Of a stretch of DNA of 12,354 nucleotides, positions 1 through 7,104 are shown piece by piece; position 1 is the stretch's first letter; every line of letters starts with the position of its first letter. This stretch comes from Clostridia bacterium (GTDB taxonomy: Bacteria > Bacillota > Clostridia > Christensenellales > UBA1242), in the NCBI GenBank assembly GCA_017473285.1, contig JAFULP010000077.1:1-12354 (forward strand). Direction: 5' to 3'. The notes under the pieces are model-generated. The model worked only from the letters and a program-made list of their open reading frames with translations. It ran no database searches and was not told the DNA's origin. The position numbers were made by a program, and so were the translations under genes.

Positions 1-683
<683 letters not shown>

Positions 684-737
684 TTAATTGTCAATTATAT
701 TACAAATTCCCTTCAAACAATATTTATTTGCATATTT

Positions 738-766
738 ATTATACCTTAAACTAACTTTATTGTCAA
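738..766 (-). promoter_or_regulatory. sigma-A promoter of tgt
   Basis: On the minus strand a perfect -35 TTGACA (761-766) and perfect -10 TATAAT (738-743) are separated by 17 bases. Transcription would start near 731, leaving a leader of about 57 nt before the tgt ATG. The -35 lies only a few bases past the terminator stem of the upstream repeat-protein gene. Confidence 0.88.
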
Positions 767-770
767 TATA

Positions 771-796
771 AAACAAGGTTCTATCAAACCTTGTTT
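771..796 (-). terminator. Rho-independent terminator of the HA-like repeat gene
   Basis: AAACAAGGTT and AACCTTGTTT form a perfect 10-bp inverted repeat around a 6-base loop, just after the stop codon at 803. On the minus strand it runs into TTTTATATT. It separates the repeat gene from tgt. Confidence 0.8.
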
Positions 797-802
797 ACTT
801 AA

Positions 803-1882
803 TTATTTGATTTTACTACACTCATCATTATTGATAGGTGTTGATGCCCTTTTATTTTTTGTGTCCCAAACAAATCCCATTTTAGTTAGTCGTTGTTTTT
901 CATCATCTGTCATTTTTACCATACGCTCTGGTCTACGCATATTTATTGCCATAATACCTATATTAATAACTTCGCCATTATATTCAAAAGTGGTTAAACT
1001 ATTAATGTTTGCAAGTGTGCCAAATTGTTCAAAGTATGCTTCAAACAATTCAAGTTTGTTGGTGATAAAATATGTTTTCTTCACTCGCCATACCATCCCC
1101 ATACTTTCAAGTTCATCAACTATTGGTTGTGACAAAAGTCCATTTGCATATGATTCTCTTAAACTTCTAATCAACTCTTTAAGTTTATGTAACATAACCG
1201 TGCTAATTGTGCCATGTTCCTTATAATATTCTCTTAATGGTTGCAACTTATCATAACCAAACACAAAGCCCATTTCAGTGAGCGCTTTAATTTCACTTTC
1301 GCTTAACCTTCCAGTTCGATAATAGTATTTAAAATTTGCAAGCTTTTTGCCAATACCTATAACTTTACCTTTATACTCAAAAGTGTCCTTTTGCTTAATA
1401 TTTCTAAGTGTTCCAAACTGTGCGCAGTACGCTCTAAACACACCTAATCTGTCCTTACGTTCTTCAATGCCCATACTTTTAAGTTCTTGCATAATATCTT
1501 CGGGATAATCTTTTTTATTATATAGATTTTTAACATGAACACGCACTGAATGTATATTATAAATTTTTCCATAATAGTTAAACTCAGTACCTTTGTCAAT
1601 ATTGTTTATTGTGCCAAATTCTTCATAATATTTCTTAAGCACATTTACAACACTTGGGCACCAACATATCCCCATACTTTCAAGTTCTGCAATAGTTCTT
1701 TGAATAAGCAAACCTTTTCTCTTCTTGCTACGCAAAACGGCTAGCATTGTGCCAATATTAATTTCCATACCATAATAATCATACACTTCAGTGGTAGACA
1801 TACCCGCCAGCGAACCATATTGTTTGTAATACATTCTAAACGCATCCTTCCACTCAGCCATACTTAATATCAATCTGCCCAT
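803..1882 (-). CDS. Tandem-repeat protein with five HA-like (helicase-associated type) units
   Basis: A 359-residue soluble protein made almost wholly of five tandem units of about 67 residues. Each follows the scheme [FL]xxYxxxFGT[LI]xNI...FxYxGxxxxIG....R....L.....I..L..MGFVW. The conserved G-[ST] glycine falls at residues 23, 90, 157, 224 and 288, and the M-G pair at 70, 137, 204, 261 and 335. Unit 4 lacks about ten central residues (the FEYxGxVI segment), made up by a longer linker before unit 5. The pattern resembles the helicase-associated (HA, PF03457-like) repeat, a small helical domain thought to bind nucleic acid; that assignment is by eye. No helicase, membrane segment or signal peptide is present. 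The start at 1882 is set by AAAGGAG eight bases upstream and by a promoter lying inside the longer reading frame to 1924. It is a monocistronic unit wedged between queA and tgt. Its function is unknown. Confidence 0.9.
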   Translation of the reverse strand: MGRLILSMAEWKDAFRMYYKQYGSLAGMSTTEVYDYYGMEINIGTMLAVLRSKKRKGLLIQRTIAELESMGICWCPSVVNVLKKYYEEFGTINNIDKGTEFNYYGKIYNIHSVRVHVKNLYNKKDYPEDIMQELKSMGIEERKDRLGVFRAYCAQFGTLRNIKQKDTFEYKGKVIGIGKKLANFKYYYRTGRLSESEIKALTEMGFVFGYDKLQPLREYYKEHGTISTVMLHKLKELIRSLRESYANGLLSQPIVDELESMGMVWRVKKTYFITNKLELFEAYFEQFGTLANINSLTTFEYNGEVINIGIMAINMRRPERMVKMTDDEKQRLTKMGFVWDTKNKRASTPINNDECSKIK

Positions 1883-1904
1883 ATTTTCTCCTTTAAGCAG
1901 TGCT

Positions 1905-1932
1905 ATTTTACCACAACTTTTCAATTTGTCAA
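1905..1932 (-). promoter_or_regulatory. Promoter of the HA-like repeat gene
   Basis: -35 TTGACA (1927-1932) and -10 TAAAAT (1905-1910) are 16 bases apart, with a TGG giving an extended -10 (TGnTAAAAT). The predicted start near 1898 leaves a leader of about 15 nt carrying AAAGGAG. The promoter overlaps the reading frame upstream of 1882 and so fixes the gene start there. Confidence 0.85.
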
Positions 1933-1947
1933 TAGCCCAACAAAAAA
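1929..1947. repeat. 19-bp post-terminator repeat, copy 1
   Basis: tcaatagcccaacaaaaaa matches 18 of 19 bases with 4721-4739. Both copies cover the T-tract and the start of the next promoter region, just after a terminator stem (queA here; the 4823-5428 gene at the other). Here the repeat runs into the -35 TTGACA. Confidence 0.6.
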
Positions 1948-1967
1948 TAAGGCATTACGCCTTATTT
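1942..1967 (-). terminator. Rho-independent terminator of the ruvA-ruvB-queA unit
   Basis: AAATAAGGC (1945-1953) and GCCTTATTT (1959-1967) form a 9-bp stem with a 5-base loop, followed on the minus strand by a run of six T. The stem overlaps two bases of the queA stop codon, so the 3' untranslated region is almost nil. Confidence 0.85.
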
Positions 1968-2997
1968 AATGTATAAACATCGCATCGCCAAACGAGAAAA
2001 AGCGATATTTATCATTTACTGCAGTTTTGTACAAGTTCATCGTATTTTCAAGCCCTGCAAATGCTGACACTAGCATAACGAGCGTAGATTTAGGAAGATG
2101 GAAGTTGGTAATTAATGCATCCACCACCTTAAACTGATACGGCGGATAAATAAATATTGATGTATCATCGCTTGTTGGCTTGAGCGGTAAACCATATTTT
2201 GCCACGCTTTCAAGTGTGCGCACACTAGTAGTACCTACAGCAATAACCCTTCTGCCTTCCGCTTTTGCCTTGTTGATAATATCACAAGTTTCCTTACTTA
2301 TTGAATAGTGCTCAGTATGCATATCGTGCTTGGTAATATCTTCTTCCTTGCACGGACGGAAAGTTCCAAGTCCAACATCAAGCGTCACTTCGGCAAAAAT
2401 CACACCCTTATCCTTTAACTTTTCCATAAGTTCACGTGTAAAATGTAGCCCAGCCGTTGGAGCGGCTGAAGATGTGGTTTGCTTGCTATACACCGTTTGA
2501 TAGCGCTCTTGATTGCTTAATTTTTCATGTATGTATGGTGGCAGTGGCATTTGACCCACTCTTGACAATATATCTTCCAACACGCCATCATATATAAATT
2601 CAATCTTGCGGTTGCCGTCTGGCATAATCTCTAGCAACTTGCACTTTAATTCTTCATTAAACACCAATTCATCGCCAATATGCAAGCGCTTGGCTGGTTT
2701 CATCAAGCACTCCCAAATATTTAGGTTATGGCGTTTAAGTAGCAACACTTCTAATTTTGCACCAGTTGATTTGTAACCATACAACCTTGCTGGCAACACT
2801 CTTGTATTGTTGATTACCAGCACATCACCCGCCACCAAGTAGTCACTAATATCATAAAAATGCTTGTGTGCAATTTGGTTGCTTGACTTATCAAAAACCA
2901 TAAGCCTAGAACTATCTCTAGGCTCAAGCGGTGATTGTGCAATTAATTCCTCGGGCAAATCATAGTCATAAGTATTTACATTTGTATAATTAATCAT
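1966..2997 (-). CDS. queA: S-adenosylmethionine:tRNA ribosyltransferase-isomerase QueA
   Basis: Transfers and isomerises the ribosyl group of S-adenosylmethionine onto preQ1-modified tRNA, giving epoxyqueuosine; it acts directly after Tgt. The 343 residues match the family length. Visible family blocks are DYDLPEELIAQ (11-21), INNTRVLPARLYG (62-74), PLPPYI (151-156), SAAPTAGLHF (177-186), VGLGTFRP (208-215), HTEHY (227-231), VGTTSVRTLES (254-264), ALITNFHLPKS and MLVSAFAG (294-315), and a C-terminal YRFFSFGDAMFI. It begins two bases after the ruvB stop with only a weak GAGAG upstream, so translational coupling to ruvB is likely. It is the last gene of the ruvA-ruvB-queA unit. Confidence 0.98.
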   Translation of the reverse strand: MINYTNVNTYDYDLPEELIAQSPLEPRDSSRLMVFDKSSNQIAHKHFYDISDYLVAGDVLVINNTRVLPARLYGYKSTGAKLEVLLLKRHNLNIWECLMKPAKRLHIGDELVFNEELKCKLLEIMPDGNRKIEFIYDGVLEDILSRVGQMPLPPYIHEKLSNQERYQTVYSKQTTSSAAPTAGLHFTRELMEKLKDKGVIFAEVTLDVGLGTFRPCKEEDITKHDMHTEHYSISKETCDIINKAKAEGRRVIAVGTTSVRTLESVAKYGLPLKPTSDDTSIFIYPPYQFKVVDALITNFHLPKSTLVMLVSAFAGLENTMNLYKTAVNDKYRFFSFGDAMFIH

Positions 2998-2999
2998 AG

Positions 3000-4034
3000 T
3001 TATTCATTACTCTCATCTTCTAGTTTTAAATGTTTAGGCACTGGTATATTAAAATGCTCATAAGCAGGCCTTAGCAACACTCTACCCCTAGGGGTTCGGG
3101 CAATAAAGCCCAGTTGCAACAAGTATGGCTCTATTACATCTTCAATGGTAGTGCTTTCCTCACCAGTAGATGCCGCCAAAGTGTCCAACCCTACTGGTCC
3201 GCCATCAAACTTGCCAATCATTGCTTCCAATACCTTTTTATCGGTGTAGTCTAGCCCTAAACTATCAATATCCATAAGGTCCAATGCACGCTTAGCATCA
3301 CTTACTTCCACAATATTTTTACCGTCCACTTGCACAAAGTCCCTTACACGCCTTAGTATCCTGTTGGCAATACGAGGGGTTCCTCGGCTACGCCTTGCAA
3401 GTTCATCCGCCGCATCATCGGTAATTTCAACATTTAATATTTTACTGCTACGCTTAATAATAGTTTTAATTTCATCTGCAGTGTACATTTCAAGGCGTGC
3501 CAATACGCCAAATCTATCACGCAAAGGGCTAGACAAGTTGCCCGCTTTTGTGGTTGCACCAATCAATGTAAACGGTTGAATTTTAAGGCGCATACTGCGT
3601 GCTGATGGCCCTTTACCTACAATAAAGTCAAGTGCAAAGTCTTCCATTGCTGGATATAATATTTCTTCCACGCTACGGTTAAGTCTGTGAATTTCGTCAA
3701 TAAATAGTACATCGTTTTTATTAAGGTTGGTTAATACCGCCGCCAAGTCCGCTGCGTGTTCAATGGCTGGGCCACTGGTAACCTTAATTTGACTGCCCAT
3801 TTCACTGGCAATAATATGGCTAAGTGTAGTTTTACCTAACCCCGGTGGGCCATATAATAACACATGGTCAAGGGCTTCTTTACGCTTCTTTGCCGCATCA
3901 ATAAACACACGCAAATTGCCTTTAATTTTTTCTTGCCCTACATATTCATCAAATGTAACAGGGCGAAGTTTGTTTTCAACTTCGCTATCACTTAAATTTT
4001 TAGTGCTTGATATAAATCTATTATCTTGTTCCAT
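3000..4034 (-). CDS. ruvB: Holliday junction branch migration ATPase RuvB
   Basis: The hexameric AAA+ motor that pumps DNA through RuvA-bound Holliday junctions in recombinational repair. At 344 residues it is full length. Walker [10 protein letters not shown] is at 62-70, Walker B VLFIDEIH at 109-116, sensor 1 LIGATT at 157-162, the arginine-finger region RDRFG at 172-176, sensor 2 GTPR at 218-221, and the C-terminal winged helix reads [18 protein letters not shown]. The ATG is preceded by GAAGGAAT. It starts 51 bases after the ruvA stop, with no terminator seen between, and is followed by queA after two bases. Nothing unusual in the motifs. Confidence 0.99.
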   Translation of the reverse strand: MEQDNRFISSTKNLSDSEVENKLRPVTFDEYVGQEKIKGNLRVFIDAAKKRKEALDHVLLYGPPGLGKTTLSHIIASEMGSQIKVTSGPAIEHAADLAAVLTNLNKNDVLFIDEIHRLNRSVEEILYPAMEDFALDFIVGKGPSARSMRLKIQPFTLIGATTKAGNLSSPLRDRFGVLARLEMYTADEIKTIIKRSSKILNVEITDDAADELARRSRGTPRIANRILRRVRDFVQVDGKNIVEVSDAKRALDLMDIDSLGLDYTDKKVLEAMIGKFDGGPVGLDTLAASTGEESTTIEDVIEPYLLQLGFIARTPRGRVLLRPAYEHFNIPVPKHLKLEDESNE

Positions 4035-4085
4035 TTTATTCCTTCTACTTTTTAGTCATTTTATTAAATGTTATACTGCCGATAC

Positions 4086-4676
4086 TTAATTCATATTTCG
4101 TAATGCTTTAGCCACAATTTGCTCAGCATTATCTGTAGGCTCTGCCACTTTGCGAGCCAGTTGAGTTGCTTGATGCTTATTGATGCCAAGGCTGGTTAAT
4201 ACTAGTACCGCATCTTCAATAGCAGTTGGGTCACTTTCTTCCCTATTTTCAAACAATGGCAATACATATTCGTAAGGGTTCAGTTTGTCCTTAAGTTCCA
4301 GCACTATGCGTTCAGCCGTCTTTTTGCCAATGCCCTTAACGGTTGAAATTAGATGGCTATCGCCACTTACAATTGAGTTGACCAAATCGCTTTGCTTTAC
4401 GCCTGATAATATTTGAATAGCGGTCTTAGCACCCACGCCACTAACGGTAATTAGTTGCAAAAACAAATTCTTTTCTTCCATACTTGCAAAGCCAAAAATT
4501 AACCACTCGTCTTCCCTGATAAGCAAGTATGTGTGCAATTTTACTTGCTCATCCTCATTTGGCAAATTGCAAAATGCCGAATTGGTAAGTATCACTTCAT
4601 AACCCATACCGCCACATTCAATAATTGCAATACCTTCATATTTTTCTCTTAACACACCGTTGATAAATGCTAACAT
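4086..4676 (-). CDS. ruvA: Holliday junction DNA helicase subunit RuvA
   Basis: The tetrameric junction-binding partner that loads RuvB. The 196 residues show the three usual parts: an N-terminal OB fold (MLAFINGVL through about residue 63, with REDEWLIFGF), a middle domain with two helix-hairpin-helix motifs (ITVSGVGAKTAIQIL, 76-90, and ISTVKGIGKKTAERIVLEL, 110-128), and a small C-terminal three-helix domain (about 150-196, AVLVLTSLGINKHQA) that contacts RuvB. AAGGAG lies just before the ATG. Unlike in many Clostridia it does not directly follow ruvC: two unknown genes intervene. The 140-bp upstream gap has a terminator and no convincing promoter, so how ruvA-ruvB-queA is started is unclear. 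Confidence 0.98.
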   Translation of the reverse strand: MLAFINGVLREKYEGIAIIECGGMGYEVILTNSAFCNLPNEDEQVKLHTYLLIREDEWLIFGFASMEEKNLFLQLITVSGVGAKTAIQILSGVKQSDLVNSIVSGDSHLISTVKGIGKKTAERIVLELKDKLNPYEYVLPLFENREESDPTAIEDAVLVLTSLGINKHQATQLARKVAEPTDNAEQIVAKALRNMN

Positions 4677-4720
4677 ATTTCTCCTTACACAATTTGTTGC
4701 CCTAACTTAACTATAATTAA

Positions 4721-4739
4721 TCAATAGTCCAACAAAAAA
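4721..4739. repeat. 19-bp post-terminator repeat, copy 2
   Basis: tcaatagtccaacaaaaaa, 18 of 19 identical to 1929-1947 and again just past a terminator stem. Here the TTGACA of copy 1 has become TTGATT and no good -10 follows. Confidence 0.6.
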
Positions 4740-4791
4740 CCTTTAACTAACTATAACACAAAACTAAATTTTTGTAAATTAATTAAAGGTT
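4733..4791 (-). terminator. Long two-part terminator of the 4823-5428 gene
   Basis: On the minus strand the ends pair over 15 bp (AACCTTTAATTAATT with AGTTAGTTAAAGGTT, two G-U wobbles). A second inner helix, TACAAAA with TTTTGTG, has loop ATTTAG. A run of six T follows. The outer stem resembles that of the terminator at 5489-5528, so the same end sequence brackets the gene. The 4677-4822 gap holds nothing else I can support. Confidence 0.75.
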
Positions 4792-4822
4792 ATATTTTTA
4801 TTTTAACTAATAGACTTGCAAT

Positions 4823-5428
4823 CTATTTATTCAAATCGCTTTCTTCCGCTTGGCTATATTCAACACTTCGCAAATAATAGCCGTCCATAAAGCCACCTTT
4901 GGTTTTGTTTTTCATAATGCGACGCTTTTGTAGTCTTACATAAAACTTGCCATATTCAGCATTAAACTTCTTCAATTCTTCCATTAGCGCAGTTTCAATA
5001 TAGCACAAGTCTTCAAACTGAGTACAACTCAAATATTCTGCCACACAACCTTGCAAGTTAGGTTCACCAATGCGTGACGATTTAATCATACCGTGCAATG
5101 TAGACATCTTGGCTTGCTCCCAAATTGATTTCCAAGTATAGCCGTCAAGCGTGCCAATAGTTTTAACTATATCTTCAATATCTACCAGCATTGCCACCTT
5201 TTTCTTACAATGTGTAACCTTGTCATACGATAATTTGTCGTAGTCGTTTACAGTGCTATACAAAAGCGCTTGCAACCATTTACGCAATTGCTTTACATTT
5301 TTACGATTTTTGCTAATATCTTCCTTGCTTACTTCCACAGCATCACAAGTTACCACTCCGCCCTTATTTTCAATCTTTTCAATATCATATGGGCGCACAA
5401 GTTTGTTTACAATTTCAATATTTTTCAT
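4823..5428 (-). CDS. Unknown 201-residue protein, monocistronic unit between ruvC and ruvA
   Basis: I do not recognise a family. The protein is soluble-looking: no signal peptide or membrane segment, mixed charge, probably mostly helical after residue 40. It has a basic stretch (RLQKRRIMKNKTKGG) near residues 165-180 that could contact nucleic acid, and scattered cysteines without a metal-site spacing. The ATG at 5428 has AAGGTG six to seven bases upstream. A near-consensus promoter lies at 5445-5473, and terminators stand on both sides (5489-5528 and 4738-4791), so it is expressed alone. Its position splits ruvC from ruvA, a pair usually adjacent, which suggests a later insertion; a role in recombination is not shown by the sequence. 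Confidence 0.85.
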   Translation of the reverse strand: MKNIEIVNKLVRPYDIEKIENKGGVVTCDAVEVSKEDISKNRKNVKQLRKWLQALLYSTVNDYDKLSYDKVTHCKKKVAMLVDIEDIVKTIGTLDGYTWKSIWEQAKMSTLHGMIKSSRIGEPNLQGCVAEYLSCTQFEDLCYIETALMEELKKFNAEYGKFYVRLQKRRIMKNKTKGGFMDGYYLRSVEYSQAEESDLNK

Positions 5429-5444
5429 ACTTCACCTTAATATT

Positions 5445-5473
5445 ATTTTACCCTACAAACCCAATATTGTCAA
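5445..5473 (-). promoter_or_regulatory. Promoter of the 4823-5428 gene
   Basis: -35 TTGACA (5468-5473) and -10 TAAAAT (5445-5450) with a 17-base spacer, starting about 16 bases past the upstream terminator stem. The predicted start near 5438 gives a very short leader carrying AAGGTG. Confidence 0.86.
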
Positions 5474-5483
5474 TATTAAAATT

Positions 5484-5528
5484 AAAAAAACCTTTAACCA
5501 AAATGATTAGACATCTTAGTCAAAGGTT
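5484..5528 (-). terminator. Terminator after ruvC and the 62-residue gene
   Basis: A 17-bp stem without mismatch (three G-U wobbles on the minus-strand RNA), from AACCTTTGACTAAGATG to its partner, closes a 6-base loop TCTAAT at 5489-5528 and runs into seven T. The wobbles favour function in the minus-strand transcript. Confidence 0.88.
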
Positions 5529-5540
5529 AATTTAAACAAA

Positions 5541-5729
5541 TTATTTACTGTTTTGATGTTCTTTAATATAACTTTCCACCAAAGCCAAATAATACTTTTC
5601 ATCTTCAGTTTTAAAGCCCACTTGTTCGTGATATTGCTTAGCAAGTTGTTTGATTTTGGCATCAATTTTTTGCTTTTGCTTAAATAGTTTTACGCCCTTT
5701 TTTACTTCCTTTAAACCTTTTTCTTGCAT
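5541..5729 (-). CDS. Small basic helical protein of unknown function
   Basis: A 62-residue, lysine- and glutamine-rich protein. Residues 1-40 (KEVKKGVKLFKQKQKIDAK) look like one long charged helix, possibly a short coiled coil; no family is recognised. AAAAGGAG before the ATG and a strong terminator just downstream support real expression. It follows ruvC by 57 bases, with a GC-rich hairpin but no terminator between them, so it is probably the last gene of the 6317-6868/ruvC unit. Confidence 0.72.
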   Translation of the reverse strand: MQEKGLKEVKKGVKLFKQKQKIDAKIKQLAKQYHEQVGFKTEDEKYYLALVESYIKEHQNSK

Positions 5730-5769
5730 ATTACTCTCCTTTTAATAATTTTTATACTCTCAGCATTTA

Positions 5770-5786
5770 CCGTGTCCACAACACGG
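5770..5786 (-). other. GC-rich hairpin right after the ruvC stop
   Basis: CCGTGT and ACACGG form a perfect 6-bp stem around a 5-base loop, directly after the ruvC TAG. No T-tract follows on the minus strand, so it is not a normal terminator. It may protect the 3' end of the ruvC message or lower expression of the next gene; that is inference. Confidence 0.5.
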
Positions 5787-6272
5787 CTACACTCGATTAT
5801 CGGTAAGTACGCTATTGGTTTGGATATGACAAAGTGCCACAGCCAGTGCATCTGCAGCATCATCTGGTCGTGGAATACTTTCAAGCCCAAGTATTGATTT
5901 TACCATATATTGCACTTGCTTTTTTTCTGCTCTACCCACGCCAGTCAAGGCTTGCTTAATTTGAAGTGGAGTGTATTCGTACAAATTATCCATCTTCAAC
6001 TTACAAGCAAGTAGTAGCACACCCCTTGCTTGAGCCACTGGTACAGCAGTTTTTTGGTTGTTGTTAAAAAACAATTCTTCAAATGCCACTTCGTCTGGCT
6101 TAAAATTGTCAATCAATTCATTTGTGGCTTCAAAAATCACTTTTAATCGCTCACTCATTGACATATTTTTAGGCGTAGTGATTACGCCATAATCAATCAC
6201 TTGGTTGCCATTGCTTTCCACTACCCCAAAGCCTATAATATTATACCCAGGGTCAATCCCTAACACTCTCAT
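5787..6272 (-). CDS. ruvC: Crossover junction endodeoxyribonuclease RuvC
   Basis: Resolves Holliday junctions by paired nicks, working with RuvAB. The 161 residues carry the RNase H-like fold signature: GIDPG with catalytic D7, VAFEELFF with catalytic E65, and PDDAADALAVALCH with catalytic D138 and D141. VAQARGVLLLA and YTPLQIKQALTGVGRAEKKQV are the usual connecting blocks. The ATG is preceded by AGGTGG. The gene ends in TAG, followed at once by a hairpin. It sits 44 bases after the coiled-coil gene and is probably co-transcribed with it. It is separated from ruvA by two unknown genes and a terminator, which is not the common arrangement. Confidence 0.98.
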   Translation of the reverse strand: MRVLGIDPGYNIIGFGVVESNGNQVIDYGVITTPKNMSMSERLKVIFEATNELIDNFKPDEVAFEELFFNNNQKTAVPVAQARGVLLLACKLKMDNLYEYTPLQIKQALTGVGRAEKKQVQYMVKSILGLESIPRPDDAADALAVALCHIQTNSVLTDNRV

Positions 6273-6316
6273 AATCCACCTACTTAAAAAGGTGTAACCT
6301 CGTACTCCTTTTGATA

Positions 6317-6868
6317 TTATTTAATCTCAATAATCTTCTTGTTTATAGCCACATATTGTTCATCAAACATTTGCTTTTCTTGTTTAATTTCGGCTTTAAT
6401 AGCCTTGTAACTATCCTTAATGTCATCAATCTTGTCCAAAATGGCACGGATTAATTTTACTTGTTGCTTATAGCCCTTAACAATTGATGATGCAATGCCT
6501 TCGTGCTTTAACACATTGTATGTTTGGCAACACAAACTTACTTCGTGCTTATAAGTTTTACGGCAACTTTCACAATCATCCATAAGATGACTGACTAACT
6601 CAATTTGTTCTTCATAACTACTCTTTAACTTATTGCTATCGTTTGCAATACGATTAATTTTAGTTTTGGCAGGCTTTTTTAATGATGCAATTTGCATCAT
6701 TTCATCCTTATAATCTAATAATTGGTCGTACATACCGCCAAGTTCCACCCTAATATTTTTGCCTTGCTCTAGGCAGGACACAAAAAGATTGTAAGTTGCA
6801 CGCAACTTGTTTCTACAATCGTCCAAAAGTTTTAGTAATTTAAAGAACTTTTCTTGAGTTTTATCCAT
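6317..6868 (-). CDS. Unknown cysteine-containing coiled-coil protein
   Basis: A 183-residue protein with high K, E, D and L content and long heptad-like helices over most of its length; no signal peptide or membrane segment. Cysteines at 18, 32, 99, 102, 113 and 114 include a CxxC (CESC) and a CC pair that could bind metal or form disulfides. I do not recognise the family. AGGGGTG precedes the ATG. A possible promoter (7025-7052) lies about 150 bases upstream with paired mini-hairpins in the leader. It is the first gene before ruvC, a place where some Clostridia also carry an unrelated unknown; a DNA-repair role is a guess. Confidence 0.82.
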   Translation of the reverse strand: MDKTQEKFFKLLKLLDDCRNKLRATYNLFVSCLEQGKNIRVELGGMYDQLLDYKDEMMQIASLKKPAKTKINRIANDSNKLKSSYEEQIELVSHLMDDCESCRKTYKHEVSLCCQTYNVLKHEGIASSIVKGYKQQVKLIRAILDKIDDIKDSYKAIKAEIKQEKQMFDEQYVAINKKIIEIK

Positions 6869-6883
6869 TGTTCACCCCTATAT

Positions 6884-6899
6884 ATTTACTTTAGTAAAT
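6884..6899. repeat. Mini-palindrome ATTTAC-TTTA-GTAAAT
   Basis: A 6-bp perfect stem with a 4-base loop TTTA, a few bases upstream of the ribosome binding site of the 6317-6868 gene. It shares its loop with the palindrome at 7064-7077. Confidence 0.45.
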
Positions 6900-6975
6900 T
6901 TCATCAACGCCAGCCAATATTTTTACCTGTTTACACCTTAATATCTATAAAATGAAAATATTAAACTATTAACTC

Positions 6976-7011
6976 GTGGCGTTGCCACTTATGAAGCCGT
7001 GACTCCGTCAC
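6976..7011. repeat. Pair of 3-base-loop palindromes in the 6869-7104 gap
   Basis: GTGGC-GTT-GCCAC (6976-6988) and GTGAC-TCC-GTCAC (6999-7011). On the minus strand both sit in a similar frame, ATAAGTGRC-NNN-GYCACG, 23 bases apart. The fourth stem pair differs as G-C in one copy and A-T in the other, a compensatory change that keeps the stem. They lie in the predicted leader of the 6317-6868 gene. Confidence 0.6.
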
Positions 7012-7024
7012 TTATTGTGGTCAA

Positions 7025-7052
7025 ATTATAAATATATATAGTCCCACCTCAA
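7025..7052 (-). promoter_or_regulatory. Candidate promoter for the 6317-6868/ruvC unit
   Basis: A perfect -10 TATAAT (7025-7030) with TTGAGG (7047-7052) 16 bases upstream. The -35 is only 4 of 6, so this is weaker than the other promoters here, but it is the best candidate in the gap. The predicted leader of about 150 nt contains the two 3-base-loop palindromes. Confidence 0.5.
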
Positions 7053-7063
7053 TATTTTCATAA

Positions 7064-7077
7064 GCAACTTTAGTTGC
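7064..7077. repeat. Mini-palindrome GCAAC-TTTA-GTTGC
   Basis: A 5-bp perfect stem with a 4-base loop, downstream of yebC. No T-tract follows on the minus strand, so it is not a convincing terminator. Confidence 0.45.
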
Positions 7078-7080
7078 GTC

Positions 7081-7104
7081 TTCATATTTTCATACTTTCA
7101 TATT
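7081..7104. repeat. Three tandem copies of an 8-bp unit abutting the yebC stop
   Basis: TTCATATT, TTCATACT, TTCATATT run head to tail and end exactly where the yebC stop codon (7105-7107) begins. They probably arose by slippage. Confidence 0.55.

Noticed and set aside
807..1226. Plus-strand frame of 139 codons opposite the repeat gene
   Set aside because: It lies wholly antisense to a clear repeat protein and has low-complexity composition typical of a shadow frame.
1883..1924. Longer start for the HA-like repeat gene at 1924
   Set aside because: The 14 extra codons span the -10 box and spacer of a near-consensus promoter, and AAAGGAG fits the ATG at 1882.
4700..4739. A promoter for ruvA by analogy with the other post-terminator promoters
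   Set aside because: The TTGATT in the 19-bp repeat has no acceptable -10 at 16-18 bases; TATAGT nearby lacks a matching -35.
6273..6316. A terminator between the coiled-coil gene and ruvC
   Set aside because: AGGT-TAC-ACCT before five T is a 4-bp stem only; the AAAAGG/CCTTTT pairing has a long loop. Too weak to call.
6869..7104. CRISPR array or insertion sequence in the gap
   Set aside because: The palindromes are too short and irregular for CRISPR repeats, there are no spacers of constant length, and no transposase frame or terminal repeats.
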